In this document: piece by piece, positions 9,562 through 17,445 of the stretch
How positions within the stretch are numbered: position 1 is the first letter of the stretch
Layout: every line of letters begins with the position of its first letter
Assembly (NCBI GenBank): GCA_014873095.1
Contig: CP050848.1
Location: forward strand, 5,453,850 to 5,517,849
Length of the DNA stretch: 64,000 nucleotides
Reading direction: 5' to 3'
Origin: Planctomycetales bacterium ZRK34
Lineage (GTDB): Bacteria; Planctomycetota; Phycisphaerae; Phycisphaerales; Zrk34
Position numbers and translations under genes: made by a program
The notes under the pieces: generated by a model
Database searches by the model: none
Told to the model about the DNA's origin: nothing
The model's input: the letters and a program-made list of their open reading frames with translations, nothing else

Positions 9562-10194
9562 TCAATCGATAGGTTTTGCGGGGACGCCGATGACTTTGGT
9601 GTTGTCCGGGACATCGCGGTTGACCACGGCGCCGGCGCCGATGATGGCGTCCGCGCCGATCACGCGGTTCGGCAGGACGATGCAGCCGGCCCCGAGCATG
9701 GCGCGCATGCCGATGAAGACATTGCCGGTAAGCGTGGCGCGGGGCGCGAGGTGGACGGCGGCTTCGATCTCAGCGTCATGCTCGACGATGGCGCCGGAGT
9801 TGACGATGACGCTGCGGTCGAGGCGGGCGCGGGCGTTGACGACGGCGCCGGGGCCGATGTAGACCCCCTCGGCGATGAGCGCCGAACCGCTGACATGAGC
9901 GCCGGGATGAATGATGCGGGCCAGGCGGACGCCTTCGTAGACCAGGCGGTTGGTGACGGTGAAACGCGTGGTGTTGTTGCCGATGGCGACGATGACCTCG
10001 GCGTCGTCGGGGTTGATGTCGGCGGCGGAGCCGAGCACTTTCCAGGAGCCCAGCGAGGTCTCGGCGGCGACCTGGTCGTCGATGAACCCGAGCACGCGCC
10101 GGCCGGCGCAGTCGGCGGCTTCGGCGACGACGAGTCCGTGATCGCCGGCGCCGTAGATGAGCACCGGGCGTGTGGAGTCTGCGGCTTGTCTCAA
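9562..10194 (-). CDS. NeuD-like sugar O-acyltransferase (left-handed beta-helix)
   Basis: An N-terminal Rossmann-like half (VLIYGAGDHGLVVAEAA...VLGFIDD) is followed by hexapeptide repeats (IIHPGAHVSGSALIAEGVYIGPG onward) and ends IGVPAKPID. This is the NeuD / sialic-acid O-acetyltransferase-like family that acylates sugar nucleotides or surface-polysaccharide precursors. I chose a TTG start at 10194, whose bases overlap the stop of the upstream zinc-ribbon gene. A longer reading frame reaches 10272, but the extra 26 residues are Arg/Pro-rich and unlike the family. A GTG at VLIYGAG is also possible. Coupling to the upstream gene implies an operon. Confidence 0.8.
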   Translation of the reverse strand: MRQAADSTRPVLIYGAGDHGLVVAEAADCAGRRVLGFIDDQVAAETSLGSWKVLGSAADINPDDAEVIVAIGNNTTRFTVTNRLVYEGVRLARIIHPGAHVSGSALIAEGVYIGPGAVVNARARLDRSVIVNSGAIVEHDAEIEAAVHLAPRATLTGNVFIGMRAMLGAGCIVLPNRVIGADAIIGAGAVVNRDVPDNTKVIGVPAKPID

Positions 10195-10703
10195 GGCATC
10201 TGCTCCGGGAGGTCGGTGGAATCCGATGGCGAGGCGCCCGGCCGGTAACGCTCGGCGACGGCGGTGTCCCATTCGGCCTGGCGGCGCGACAGCGGTAGAT
10301 CATAATACCTGCTGGAGCACCGGTAGCAGACCAGGTGGCGCGGGGCCAGGATGATGATCAGACCGTTGGCGACGATGACGACCGCCAACGCGCCGATCAA
10401 CAGCCACAACGGCGCATCGGCCAGACCCCACAGCGCCAGACAGATCAACCCCATCACCAGCACAATCACGAAACCCGTCAGCGGCGGGCAGGCGCTGCGG
10501 CGATACAGATCTTCGCATCCGCAGGCCGGGCATTTGCGGAGGTGGCCTTCATCGTCGAAGGCGCGTTCCCAATCCAGGTAATACTCAACTTCGGGGCCGT
10601 GGCGATTGGGCGCGTGCACCACCGGCGGCGGCGAGGCGGCGTCAGCCTTGACCCACGTGACGAAGCGGCCTTTTTTTGTGTGCAGTTTGATCCGCATGTT
10701 CAT
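10191..10703 (-). CDS. Small membrane protein with two zinc-ribbon halves
   Basis: A 170-residue protein from ATG at 10703. It has a CPACGCE motif at about residue 62, two adjacent hydrophobic helices (FVIVLVMGLICLALWGLA and LWLLIGALAVVIVANGLIIIL), then CYRCSSRYYD, so two CxxC pairs flank a membrane hairpin. The likely topology places both ribbons on the same side. The frame extends upstream to 10949, but that part overlaps mqnA on the other strand and is not protein-like. Function unknown; it overlaps the acyltransferase gene by 4 bases, suggesting co-translation. Confidence 0.7.
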   Translation of the reverse strand: MNMRIKLHTKKGRFVTWVKADAASPPPVVHAPNRHGPEVEYYLDWERAFDDEGHLRKCPACGCEDLYRRSACPPLTGFVIVLVMGLICLALWGLADAPLWLLIGALAVVIVANGLIIILAPRHLVCYRCSSRYYDLPLSRRQAEWDTAVAERYRPGASPSDSTDLPEQMP

Positions 10704-10769
10704 CGCTATTCTCACTGAACCGCCCGCGTGACACAAGAGCCGCACAACAGATCGGCTACAATGTGAACC

Positions 10770-11594
10770 ATGAACCAACCGCCCCGCCATGCTGTTGGGT
10801 GCGTGAGTTTTCTCAACGCCCGCCCGTTGATCGAAGGCCTTGACGGCCGCGATGACATCGAGGTTCGCTACGACGTGCCGTCGCGCCTCATCGAAGACCT
10901 CGAACGCGGCGAGGTCGACATCGCGCTGTGCCCGGTGATCGACTATCAACGGGCCGGGGTTGAGTTGGAGCTGGTGCCCGTCGGGGGAATCGGGTGTGAC
11001 GGGCCGACGCTGACGGTGCGTCTATTCAGCCGCATACCGATCCCGCAGATCACGCGGGTGTTGACCGACACGGACAGCCACAGCTCCGTGATTCTTCTGC
11101 GTGTGATTCTGGCTGACCAATACGGGATTCAACCGGAGATTGCGCCGCTGCCGGTCGAGTCGACGTGGCGCGACAGCGCCGAGGCGGTGTTGCTGATCGG
11201 TGACAAGGTGGTGTCTCGCGCGCCCGATGAAGCGGTTTATCCGCATCAGTTGGACCTCGGCGAGGCGTGGAAGAAGTTGACGGGGCTGCCGTTTGTGTTT
11301 GCCATCTGGATGGCGCGGCGGGGGGCATCGCTGGGCGCGCTGCCGCAGACGCTTTGGCATGCACAGCACAGTAACGCTTTTCGCATCGACGAGATCGTGA
11401 CCCGACATGCGGCGGTGCTCGGCTGGCCGGCGGACCTTGCGGCGCATTACCTCGGCGATCTACTGCATTACACGATCGGGCCGCCGCAGCTCCAAGCCGT
11501 CGAACTTTTCTGGCAACGCGCCCACGCGCTGGGGCAGATTCCACAACTGCGTCCGCTGCGCTGCAGCCAGCCCGTCGGCCAGGCCGAGTCTTAA
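10770..11594 (+). CDS. mqnA: Chorismate dehydratase, futalosine pathway
   Basis: Converts chorismate to 3-enolpyruvoyl-benzoate, the first step of menaquinone synthesis by the futalosine route. The 274-residue protein begins VGCVSFLNARPLIEG and contains EVDIALCPVIDYQ and TDTDSHSSVILLRVIL, typical of the MqnA branch of the periplasmic-binding-protein fold, then a late WXRG-like segment FAIWMARRGA. No other mqn genes are nearby. The stop is one base before the start of the next gene, so co-transcription with the sigma factor gene is likely. Confidence 0.9.
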   Translation: MNQPPRHAVGCVSFLNARPLIEGLDGRDDIEVRYDVPSRLIEDLERGEVDIALCPVIDYQRAGVELELVPVGGIGCDGPTLTVRLFSRIPIPQITRVLTDTDSHSSVILLRVILADQYGIQPEIAPLPVESTWRDSAEAVLLIGDKVVSRAPDEAVYPHQLDLGEAWKKLTGLPFVFAIWMARRGASLGALPQTLWHAQHSNAFRIDEIVTRHAAVLGWPADLAAHYLGDLLHYTIGPPQLQAVELFWQRAHALGQIPQLRPLRCSQPVGQAES

Positions 11595-11595
11595 C

Positions 11596-13329
11596 ATGCC
11601 CGCCTTTCTGAGTCAGTCCTTTCAGCGGCTCTGTCGCCAACTCGCCTTCGCCCCACCGGCGCGGCGACGATTACAGATCGACAACGCCGAACAGCTCTAC
11701 TGGCAGATCGATCCCGATCGAAATTACCCGCTCGATTTCCTCGTGTTCCGCATCACCGGGTATCGCCCCGACACATCCGACGGCACCACACTCGTCGGCG
11801 CCGCAGCTCGCCGCGACCTGCTCCTGCTCGTCGATGAACTCAGCAAAACGCTCGACGAACGCTTCAGCGATTATGACCCGCGCCCGCTGGATCAGCCCGC
11901 CGTCTGCGACAAGTTGAACGTCTCCGCCAAAACCATCACACGCTATCGCCGCCAGGGCCTGTTCGCTCGGCGTCTGATCTGGCCCGACGGTAAGCGTCGC
12001 CTTGCGTTTCTCCCGCAAAGCGTCGATCGGTTCACCGAGTCGCGCCGCGATAAACTTCAGCAGGCGGCGAGGTTCAATCGCATCGATGAGCCCACCCGCC
12101 ATCAGATCATCACCCGCGCCCGCCGCATTGCATCACGGGTCCAAGTCACGCCGTTCGCCGTCGCCGAGCATCTGTCGAAAAAGTTTGACCGCTCCACGGA
12201 AACGATCCGCCTGCTGCTGCTGGCCCATGACAAGCGCGATCCCCGTGTCGCCATCTTCCCGGACCACACCCCGCCGCTCACTGCAAAGCAGCAACGCATC
12301 ATCCACCGCGCTTACCATCGCGGCATCTCCGTGGCGCGCCTCGCCCGTCGTTTCAATAAATCCCGCACAGCCGTCTACCGCGCGATCAACCATCGCCGCG
12401 CCGCCGCCATCCTGCAGCTCGACATCCGTTACGTCGCCAATCCGGTCTTCCAACGCGCCGACGCTGACGAGGTGATCCTCGCCCCGGCCGCCGCGCCGGA
12501 ATCCACCACCGCAGCCATCGCTGCCATCAGCGCCACCGCCCCGCCATCGCTCGAATCGCTCCCGCTGCTCAGCAAGCTCACCGACCAGCCACCGCTCTCG
12601 CCCCAGCAGGAGCAAACCCTTTTCGTGCGCTACAACTACCTCAAGTTCCGCGCCGCCGAACGTCGAAATACCCTCGACCGCTATGATCCAAACTCCGGCA
12701 TTCTCGACGAAATCGAAACCCACCTTCGCCGCGCCGTCGCCATCAAGCATCAACTCGTACGCGCCAACATGCGGCTCGTCGTTTCCGTCGCCCGCAAACA
12801 TCTCACCGGTTCGCACCGCAGCGATCGCCTGAATCTACCCGACCTCGTTGGCGACGGCAGCATCGTGCTGCTCGAAGCGGTCGAAACCTTCGATCCCGCG
12901 CGTGGCAATCGTTTTTCGACCTACCTGACCTGGGCGCTGATGCGACGTTTCGCGCAGTCGACCGCCACCGTCACCGCCGCTCCGCGCCAGTCGGGTCTCG
13001 AATACTGGCCCGCCGCCATGAACCCCGCCATCGCCGCCGTCGAGCAGGCTGAGCAGGTCGCCGCAACGCTCGAACGTCTTCTCGCTCGACTCGATGATCG
13101 TGAGCGGTTCATCATCACCCGACACTTCGGCCTGACCGATCCGGCCGCAGACGACGATGCCGAATCGTCGGACCTCGCCGCCCAACCGCTGTCGCGCGTC
13201 GCCGAGCAACTCGGCATCAGCGCCGAGCGTGCCCGTCAGATCGAGCATCGCGCCATGCAGAAGCTTCGCCGGGCCGCCACCGCACAGGGTTTATCTCTGA
13301 ATCCCGGCGACGCGCCCTCGCCGCCCTGA
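11596..13329 (+). CDS. Sigma-70 family factor with long N-terminal HTH array
   Basis: A 577-residue protein starting at ATG 11596, directly after mqnA; an upstream in-frame extension lies inside mqnA and was discarded. The C-terminal ~250 residues carry sigma region 2 (RANMRLVVSVARKHL...LNLPDLVGDGSIVLLEAVETFDP...FSTYLTWALMRRF) and region 4 (LDDRERFIITRHFGL...LGISAERARQIEHRAMQKLRR). The first ~300 residues hold three helix-turn-helix-like units: VCDKLNVSAKTITRYRRQGL (MerR-like), VAEHLSKKFDRSTETIRLLL and VARLARRFNKSRTAVYRAI. Primary sigma factors lack these. It is probably an alternative factor of a planctomycete-type family that directs RNA polymerase; its regulon is unknown. Confidence 0.85.
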   Translation: MPAFLSQSFQRLCRQLAFAPPARRRLQIDNAEQLYWQIDPDRNYPLDFLVFRITGYRPDTSDGTTLVGAAARRDLLLLVDELSKTLDERFSDYDPRPLDQPAVCDKLNVSAKTITRYRRQGLFARRLIWPDGKRRLAFLPQSVDRFTESRRDKLQQAARFNRIDEPTRHQIITRARRIASRVQVTPFAVAEHLSKKFDRSTETIRLLLLAHDKRDPRVAIFPDHTPPLTAKQQRIIHRAYHRGISVARLARRFNKSRTAVYRAINHRRAAAILQLDIRYVANPVFQRADADEVILAPAAAPESTTAAIAAISATAPPSLESLPLLSKLTDQPPLSPQQEQTLFVRYNYLKFRAAERRNTLDRYDPNSGILDEIETHLRRAVAIKHQLVRANMRLVVSVARKHLTGSHRSDRLNLPDLVGDGSIVLLEAVETFDPARGNRFSTYLTWALMRRFAQSTATVTAAPRQSGLEYWPAAMNPAIAAVEQAEQVAATLERLLARLDDRERFIITRHFGLTDPAADDDAESSDLAAQPLSRVAEQLGISAERARQIEHRAMQKLRRAATAQGLSLNPGDAPSPP

Positions 13330-13366
13330 GTTCGTGCCGTTATAATCAGTCACAAGGAGGCAACAC

Positions 13367-13618
13367 ATGGCCGATCAGCTTTTCACGGTATACACCGCCC
13401 CCACCTTCAACGAGGCCGAGATGATTCATCAGGCCCTCGAAGAAGCCGGCATCCGCGCATTCATCGAGCAGACCCCCAGCCCACTGGACGGCCTGAACTC
13501 CATCAACCAGGGTACCCCCGTCATGGTCAACGACAACGATGCCGACGCGGCGCGTGACATCGTCAACGCTTTCCTCGCCGAGCACGCCGCCGATGATGCA
13601 ACCGCCGACGACGAGTAA
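13367..13618 (+). CDS. DUF2007 domain protein
   Basis: An 83-residue protein with a strong ribosome-binding site (AAGGAGG, 7 bases before ATG). The pattern LFTVYTAPTFNEAEMIHQALEEAGIRAFIE...VMVNDNDADAARDIV fits DUF2007, a small alpha/beta domain proposed as a signal-transducing module. The acidic tail (ADDATADDE) is probably disordered. It follows the sigma gene by 37 bases and may share its transcript. Confidence 0.85.
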   Translation: MADQLFTVYTAPTFNEAEMIHQALEEAGIRAFIEQTPSPLDGLNSINQGTPVMVNDNDADAARDIVNAFLAEHAADDATADDE

Positions 13619-13627
13619 CCCCAAACA

Positions 13628-14725
13628 TCAACCCTTCGTCATCACCGCGGCTTTCAGCGCATTCAAGTACGCCCCATCCGGATCGTCCTTGGTCGGCACC
13701 AGATAGCCGCCTTCGCCCAGTTCATTCCATGCATAGATGATCGCCAGTCGCTCGGGCGTCGCCTGATCGGGGTGTTGATCCATCCACGCGATCGCGTCGT
13801 TGACATGCCGCTGAAACAGCGCCGGCGTCCGCCCCGTGAAATACCAACTGTGATGCGCTTTGGGGTCGTGACTTTCCCAGGGCCGCTTGTCCCACCCGCA
13901 AACCATGCACGGAATATGCGGCATCTCGGCACTGCCCTGCCACGATGACGGAATCGACTGGATCAAGTCTTCATAACGATGTTCGGTTTCTCCCGCGCCC
14001 CAACCGATGCCGACGTTGTACCGCGTGGTGTGGGTGAACCCGACCGCCGGCGGCTTCGGGTGGCACGCCGCCAGCGCCACGCCCGGCAGTCCCGCGTCCT
14101 GCGCCGCCTTCTGAAGATGCGCAATGCCCGCCGCGTCAGAGTCCCGCGGATCGAACATGATGATCAGTGGTTTGCCGCCGACACGCAGGTGCTGCGGGTG
14201 AGTCAGAATCGGCATCCACATCGCCGTCGCCTGTTTCCAGCCTTCGGTATTCTTCAGTTGATACCCGCCGTGATTGGCCACGAGCATGCAGAACTTCATC
14301 CGCGTATTGTTTGGCGCTTTCATGAAGAGATTCATGCCCGTGTGCTTCGGGTCCGCCGCGACTTTCGCCGAGTCACTGTTGAAATACCAGCAGAAAGCCC
14401 AGAACCCCAGCCCGTGATCCGCAGCCAGGTCGATTTGTCGTGTCATGATCTCCGCGGAATCATCACGCCACCCCCAAAGCGGCTCGCGCCCGGCGAACTC
14501 CTCCAGCATGCGTCGCTTCATGTGCGTCGGCATGCCTTTGGCCCACGGCTCGTTCGGGTCATCCGCCTTGGCATTGCGCCCCGCCCAGCCGTCGAAGTAA
14601 TACGCCCCCACCATTGCCCGAGGCTTGCCGCCGTCATCCGCCGCAGCCCATCGCGGTGACACACCCGTCATCGCTGCACACGAAACCATACCCGCCCGCT
14701 TGACCAGTTCACGACGATTCAGCAT
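13628..14725 (-). CDS. Tat-exported GH99/WbsX-like protein
   Basis: The protein begins MLNRRELVKRAG, a twin-arginine-like signal, followed by a hydrophobic stretch. The mature part opens with VGAYYFDGWAGR and contains QIDLAADHGLGFWAFCWYFN, KPLIIMFDP and WNELGEGGYLVPT, the pattern of GH99-like (WbsX-type) domain proteins often found in polysaccharide loci. Such proteins are suspected glycoside hydrolases, but activity is not assured. Start 14725 was chosen because GAGGTG lies four bases upstream; an in-frame ATG exists at 14737. It converges on the DUF2007 gene and is followed (lower coordinates) by no operon partner. Confidence 0.75.
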   Translation of the reverse strand: MLNRRELVKRAGMVSCAAMTGVSPRWAAADDGGKPRAMVGAYYFDGWAGRNAKADDPNEPWAKGMPTHMKRRMLEEFAGREPLWGWRDDSAEIMTRQIDLAADHGLGFWAFCWYFNSDSAKVAADPKHTGMNLFMKAPNNTRMKFCMLVANHGGYQLKNTEGWKQATAMWMPILTHPQHLRVGGKPLIIMFDPRDSDAAGIAHLQKAAQDAGLPGVALAACHPKPPAVGFTHTTRYNVGIGWGAGETEHRYEDLIQSIPSSWQGSAEMPHIPCMVCGWDKRPWESHDPKAHHSWYFTGRTPALFQRHVNDAIAWMDQHPDQATPERLAIIYAWNELGEGGYLVPTKDDPDGAYLNALKAAVMTKG

Positions 14726-14794
14726 GTTGCACCTCATCACTGAAAAAGCCCGTGGACCGCCGTCCCCGGGCCGGGTCATAATCGTTCCGCGCCA

Positions 14795-16087
14795 TCATTT
14801 CTTCATATTCAAAACCCGGTCGCCAATGTCGTGCCGATAAAACGCCCCGTCGAATGCGATCTTCTCGCAGGCGGCGTTCGCCTTGTCGCGGGCCGTCGGC
14901 AGGTCGTCCGCCAACGCCACCACGTTCAACACGCGGCCGCCGTTGGTGACCACCTCGCCGTTTTCGCTCTTGGTCCCCGCATGAAAGATATATACATCCG
15001 GCAGCGCCGCCGCTTCATCAAGCCCCGTGATGACCTTGCCGTTTGTATACTTTCCAGGATACCCCCCGGAGCACATCACCACGCAGCAGGCCACTCGCTT
15101 GTCCCACGAAAGATCGACCTGGTCCAGTTTGCCATCGCACACCGCCAGCATGACTTCCAGCAGATCACCCTTAAGACGTGTCATCAGCGGCTGGCATTCC
15201 GGATCGCCAAACCGCACGTTGTATTCCAACACCTTCGGCCCGCCCGCCGTGAGCATTAACCCCGCATAAAGAACGCCTTTAAATTCGATCTCTTCGCGTC
15301 GCAGGGCGTCAACCGTCGGCACCAACACCTCCCGCTGAATCCGCATCATCATCGCGTCGTCGATCAGCGGAGTCGGGGTATAGGCGCCCATACCGCCCGT
15401 GTTCGGCCCCGTGTCGCCCTCGCCCACCTGCTTGTGATCCTGCGTCGGCTCCAACACGAAGATGTTTCGCCCATCAACCAGCGCAAGAATAGAAACTTCC
15501 TGCCCTGAAAGACGCTCTTCAATTACGCACACATCGCCAGCTTCGCCAAACTCGCGATCAATCATCACCGCCTTGACCGCCGCCTCCGCCTGCTCGGCAT
15601 TGTCACAAACAATCACGCCCTTGCCCTTGGCCAGCCCCGCCGCCTTAACCACGACCGGTGTTTCATGCGCCTGCACGTAGCGCAGCGCCGCCTCGGCATC
15701 TGTAAACGTGCGCCCTTCAGCGGTCGGCACCGCCGCCTCGCGCATCACCTTCTTCGACCATGCCTTGTCCGCCTCAAGTTGAGCCGCCGCCTGCTTCGGC
15801 CCGAACACCTTCAACTCCGGCCGGGTCAGTCGATCCGCCAGCCCCGCCGACAGCGGATCCTCCGGCCCGATCACCACCAGGCCCACCTTGTTCTGCTTGC
15901 AGAACCACACCACCGCGTCGGTCGTTTTCGTGTTGATTTCCGACAGGTCGAGCTTGACGTTCTGCCCCACCGACGCCGTCCCCGCATTGCCCGGTGAGAA
16001 GAACACCTTGCCGCATTGCTTGGACTGCTTGAGCTTCCACCCCAGCGCGTGTTCGCGCCCGCCGCTGCCGATGATCAGAACGTTCAT
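14795..16087 (-). CDS. purD: Phosphoribosylamine-glycine ligase
   Basis: Second step of de novo purine synthesis: ATP-dependent joining of glycine to phosphoribosylamine. The start at 16087 gives MNVLIIGSGGREHALGWKL, the universal PurD N terminus. ATP-grasp features follow: GPEDPLSAGLAD, PVVVKAAGLAKGKGVIVCD (nucleotide grip), DHKQVGEGDTGPNTGGMGAYTPTP and LEYNVRFGDPECQ (metal/ATP site). The 430-residue length is normal. An upstream in-frame extension of 24 residues is not family-like. It stands alone. Confidence 0.97.
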   Translation of the reverse strand: MNVLIIGSGGREHALGWKLKQSKQCGKVFFSPGNAGTASVGQNVKLDLSEINTKTTDAVVWFCKQNKVGLVVIGPEDPLSAGLADRLTRPELKVFGPKQAAAQLEADKAWSKKVMREAAVPTAEGRTFTDAEAALRYVQAHETPVVVKAAGLAKGKGVIVCDNAEQAEAAVKAVMIDREFGEAGDVCVIEERLSGQEVSILALVDGRNIFVLEPTQDHKQVGEGDTGPNTGGMGAYTPTPLIDDAMMMRIQREVLVPTVDALRREEIEFKGVLYAGLMLTAGGPKVLEYNVRFGDPECQPLMTRLKGDLLEVMLAVCDGKLDQVDLSWDKRVACCVVMCSGGYPGKYTNGKVITGLDEAAALPDVYIFHAGTKSENGEVVTNGGRVLNVVALADDLPTARDKANAACEKIAFDGAFYRHDIGDRVLNMKK

Positions 16088-16232
16088 GCCTGCTTCCTTG
16101 AGCGTGATAGCGAGAGTTAACCAAAGCTCGCATTCTAAGCCCCCCCGCCCCATCCGCAACCGCTCGGTAACACATGATTAACCCCCGCTTGACATGAGCC
16201 GCGACCCCGCTACGATACGTGACTCAACCTGA

Positions 16233-16306
<74 letters not shown>

Positions 16307-16351
16307 TTTCCCGGCCGGTTGCGCAACTCACCGGCCCACCAGTTAACGGCG

Positions 16352-16390
16352 AACGCCGGCGCAGAGACGCGTCGGCGTTTTCGTTTTCTA
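16352..16390 (+). terminator. Rho-independent terminator after tRNA-fMet
   Basis: Arms AACGCCG (16352-16358) and CGGCGTT (16373-16379) with a 14-base loop, followed by TTCGTTTTC. Confidence 0.75.
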
Positions 16391-16601
16391 CGCCAGTTCT
16401 CGCAACGGGTTACAGCCGGCAGCCATCTCATGCCGTGTCTCTGACTCGCCCCACGCCATAACCGGATCAGCAGTCCGCGACGCCGGATCGGCCCGTCTCG
16501 GCCCAAAGTCTCTCTTAACCGGGCAGAGACAGAGGCTCGGGTTATGGGCAGGTTGCGCTCGAAGTGGAAGCCGTGCGGTTCGGAATCACGCCCTCGCGGT
16601 T
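16391..16601. other. non-coding left end with GGTTATGG motifs
   Basis: No gene is convincing. GGTTATGG occurs at 16540-16547 and 16598-16605, and its complement CCATAACC at 16456-16463. These could be recombinase or regulator sites, but this is speculative. The attachment-site half would be expected somewhere in this stretch. Confidence 0.35.
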
Positions 16602-16654
16602 ATGGAAAATCGGGACCGGCCGCGCCAGTTCGCATAGGTAACTAATGAGGGGAC
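16602..16654 (+). promoter_or_regulatory. Repeated promoter-like element, copy A
   Basis: First of three near-identical plus-strand sites (others at 35073 and 50074). It consists of GGGAC (16612-16616), exactly 16 bases, then CATAGGTAACTA (16633-16644) and a purine-rich GAGGGGAC. The layout fits a -35/-10 promoter pair followed by a leader or ribosome-binding sequence. It precedes the integration module. Promoter function is inferred from position and fixed spacing. Confidence 0.6.
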
Positions 16655-16684
16655 CACATGTTTTCGCCCAACATTGGAGGCCGC

Positions 16685-16894
16685 ATGATCTCGACCCGCG
16701 ATCCACAGACCATGACCGAACGCGAGCGCCGCGACGAGGTCGCCACCATCCTCGCGGCTGGTCTGCTGCGCTGCGTGCGGGCGTCCAGATCGCAGCCTGA
16801 TGACAGCGACGAAACATCTTCGCCGGGGCCGCGAAATGGACTTGATGTTCCTTCGAAAACGAGGCTCAGTGTGGCTCAACGACCCACCGGTTAA
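16685..16894 (+). CDS. Small conserved protein of recombinase cluster
   Basis: About 69 residues from the ATG at 16685, which has GGAGG five bases upstream; an in-frame ATG at 16658 directly after copy A of the repeated element is the alternative. The core ERERRDEVATILAAGLLRCVRA resembles short proteins that I recall lying next to DUF2924 and serine recombinase genes in other genomes. Function unknown. The tail is low-complexity. Confidence 0.55.
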   Translation: MISTRDPQTMTERERRDEVATILAAGLLRCVRASRSQPDDSDETSSPGPRNGLDVPSKTRLSVAQRPTG

Positions 16895-16935
16895 CGGGTC
16901 GAGTCTCGCAACGCATGGCGAAAGGAGCCACATTC

Positions 16936-17445
16936 ATGCAGGACATCGCAACGCAACTCGCCGCCCTGGACGACATGACGACCGGCGACCTGGCCGACCT
17001 ATACAAGGAACTGCACGGCCAGCCCTGCCGCACCCGCCACCGGGCCTACCTGATCCGCAAGAACGCCTGGCGAATCCAGGCCAATGCCGAGGGCGACCTG
17101 TCGGAACGTGCCCGCCGACGCGCGGCGGAACTGGCCGATGACGCCGACGTGCGGGTGATGGCACCAAAGGCCATGATCTGCCCGCCCCAGACCGGCGAGA
17201 CGGTGACGGTCACCCGGCCAGTCTCACGCGGCCCAGCCAAACCATCCGATCCACGCATCCCTCCGCCGGGCACCGCGCTGGTCCGTGAGTACAAGGGCCG
17301 CACCATCCGGGCGGTCGTTCTCAAAGACGACCAGGGCTTCGAATGCGACGGCGAACGCTTCCGCACGCTGACGGCCTTGGCGAAGAAGGTCACCGGCAGC
17401 CATATGAACGGATTCCGCTTCTTCAGACTGGGGGCCAAGCGATGA
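16936..17445 (+). CDS. DUF2924 domain protein
   Basis: A 169-residue protein with DLADLYKELHGQPCRTRHRAYLIRKNAWRIQ near the start and a C-terminal EYKGRTIRAVVLKDDQGFECDGERFRTLTALAKKVTGSHMNGFRFFRL, both typical of DUF2924, whose members nearly always accompany large serine recombinases. The role is unproven; the C-terminal part looks like a small DNA-associated domain. ATG 16936 follows AAAGGAG by about 8 bases; an earlier ATG at 16915 lacks a site. The stop overlaps the recombinase start (ATGA). Confidence 0.85.
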   Translation: MQDIATQLAALDDMTTGDLADLYKELHGQPCRTRHRAYLIRKNAWRIQANAEGDLSERARRRAAELADDADVRVMAPKAMICPPQTGETVTVTRPVSRGPAKPSDPRIPPPGTALVREYKGRTIRAVVLKDDQGFECDGERFRTLTALAKKVTGSHMNGFRFFRLGAKR

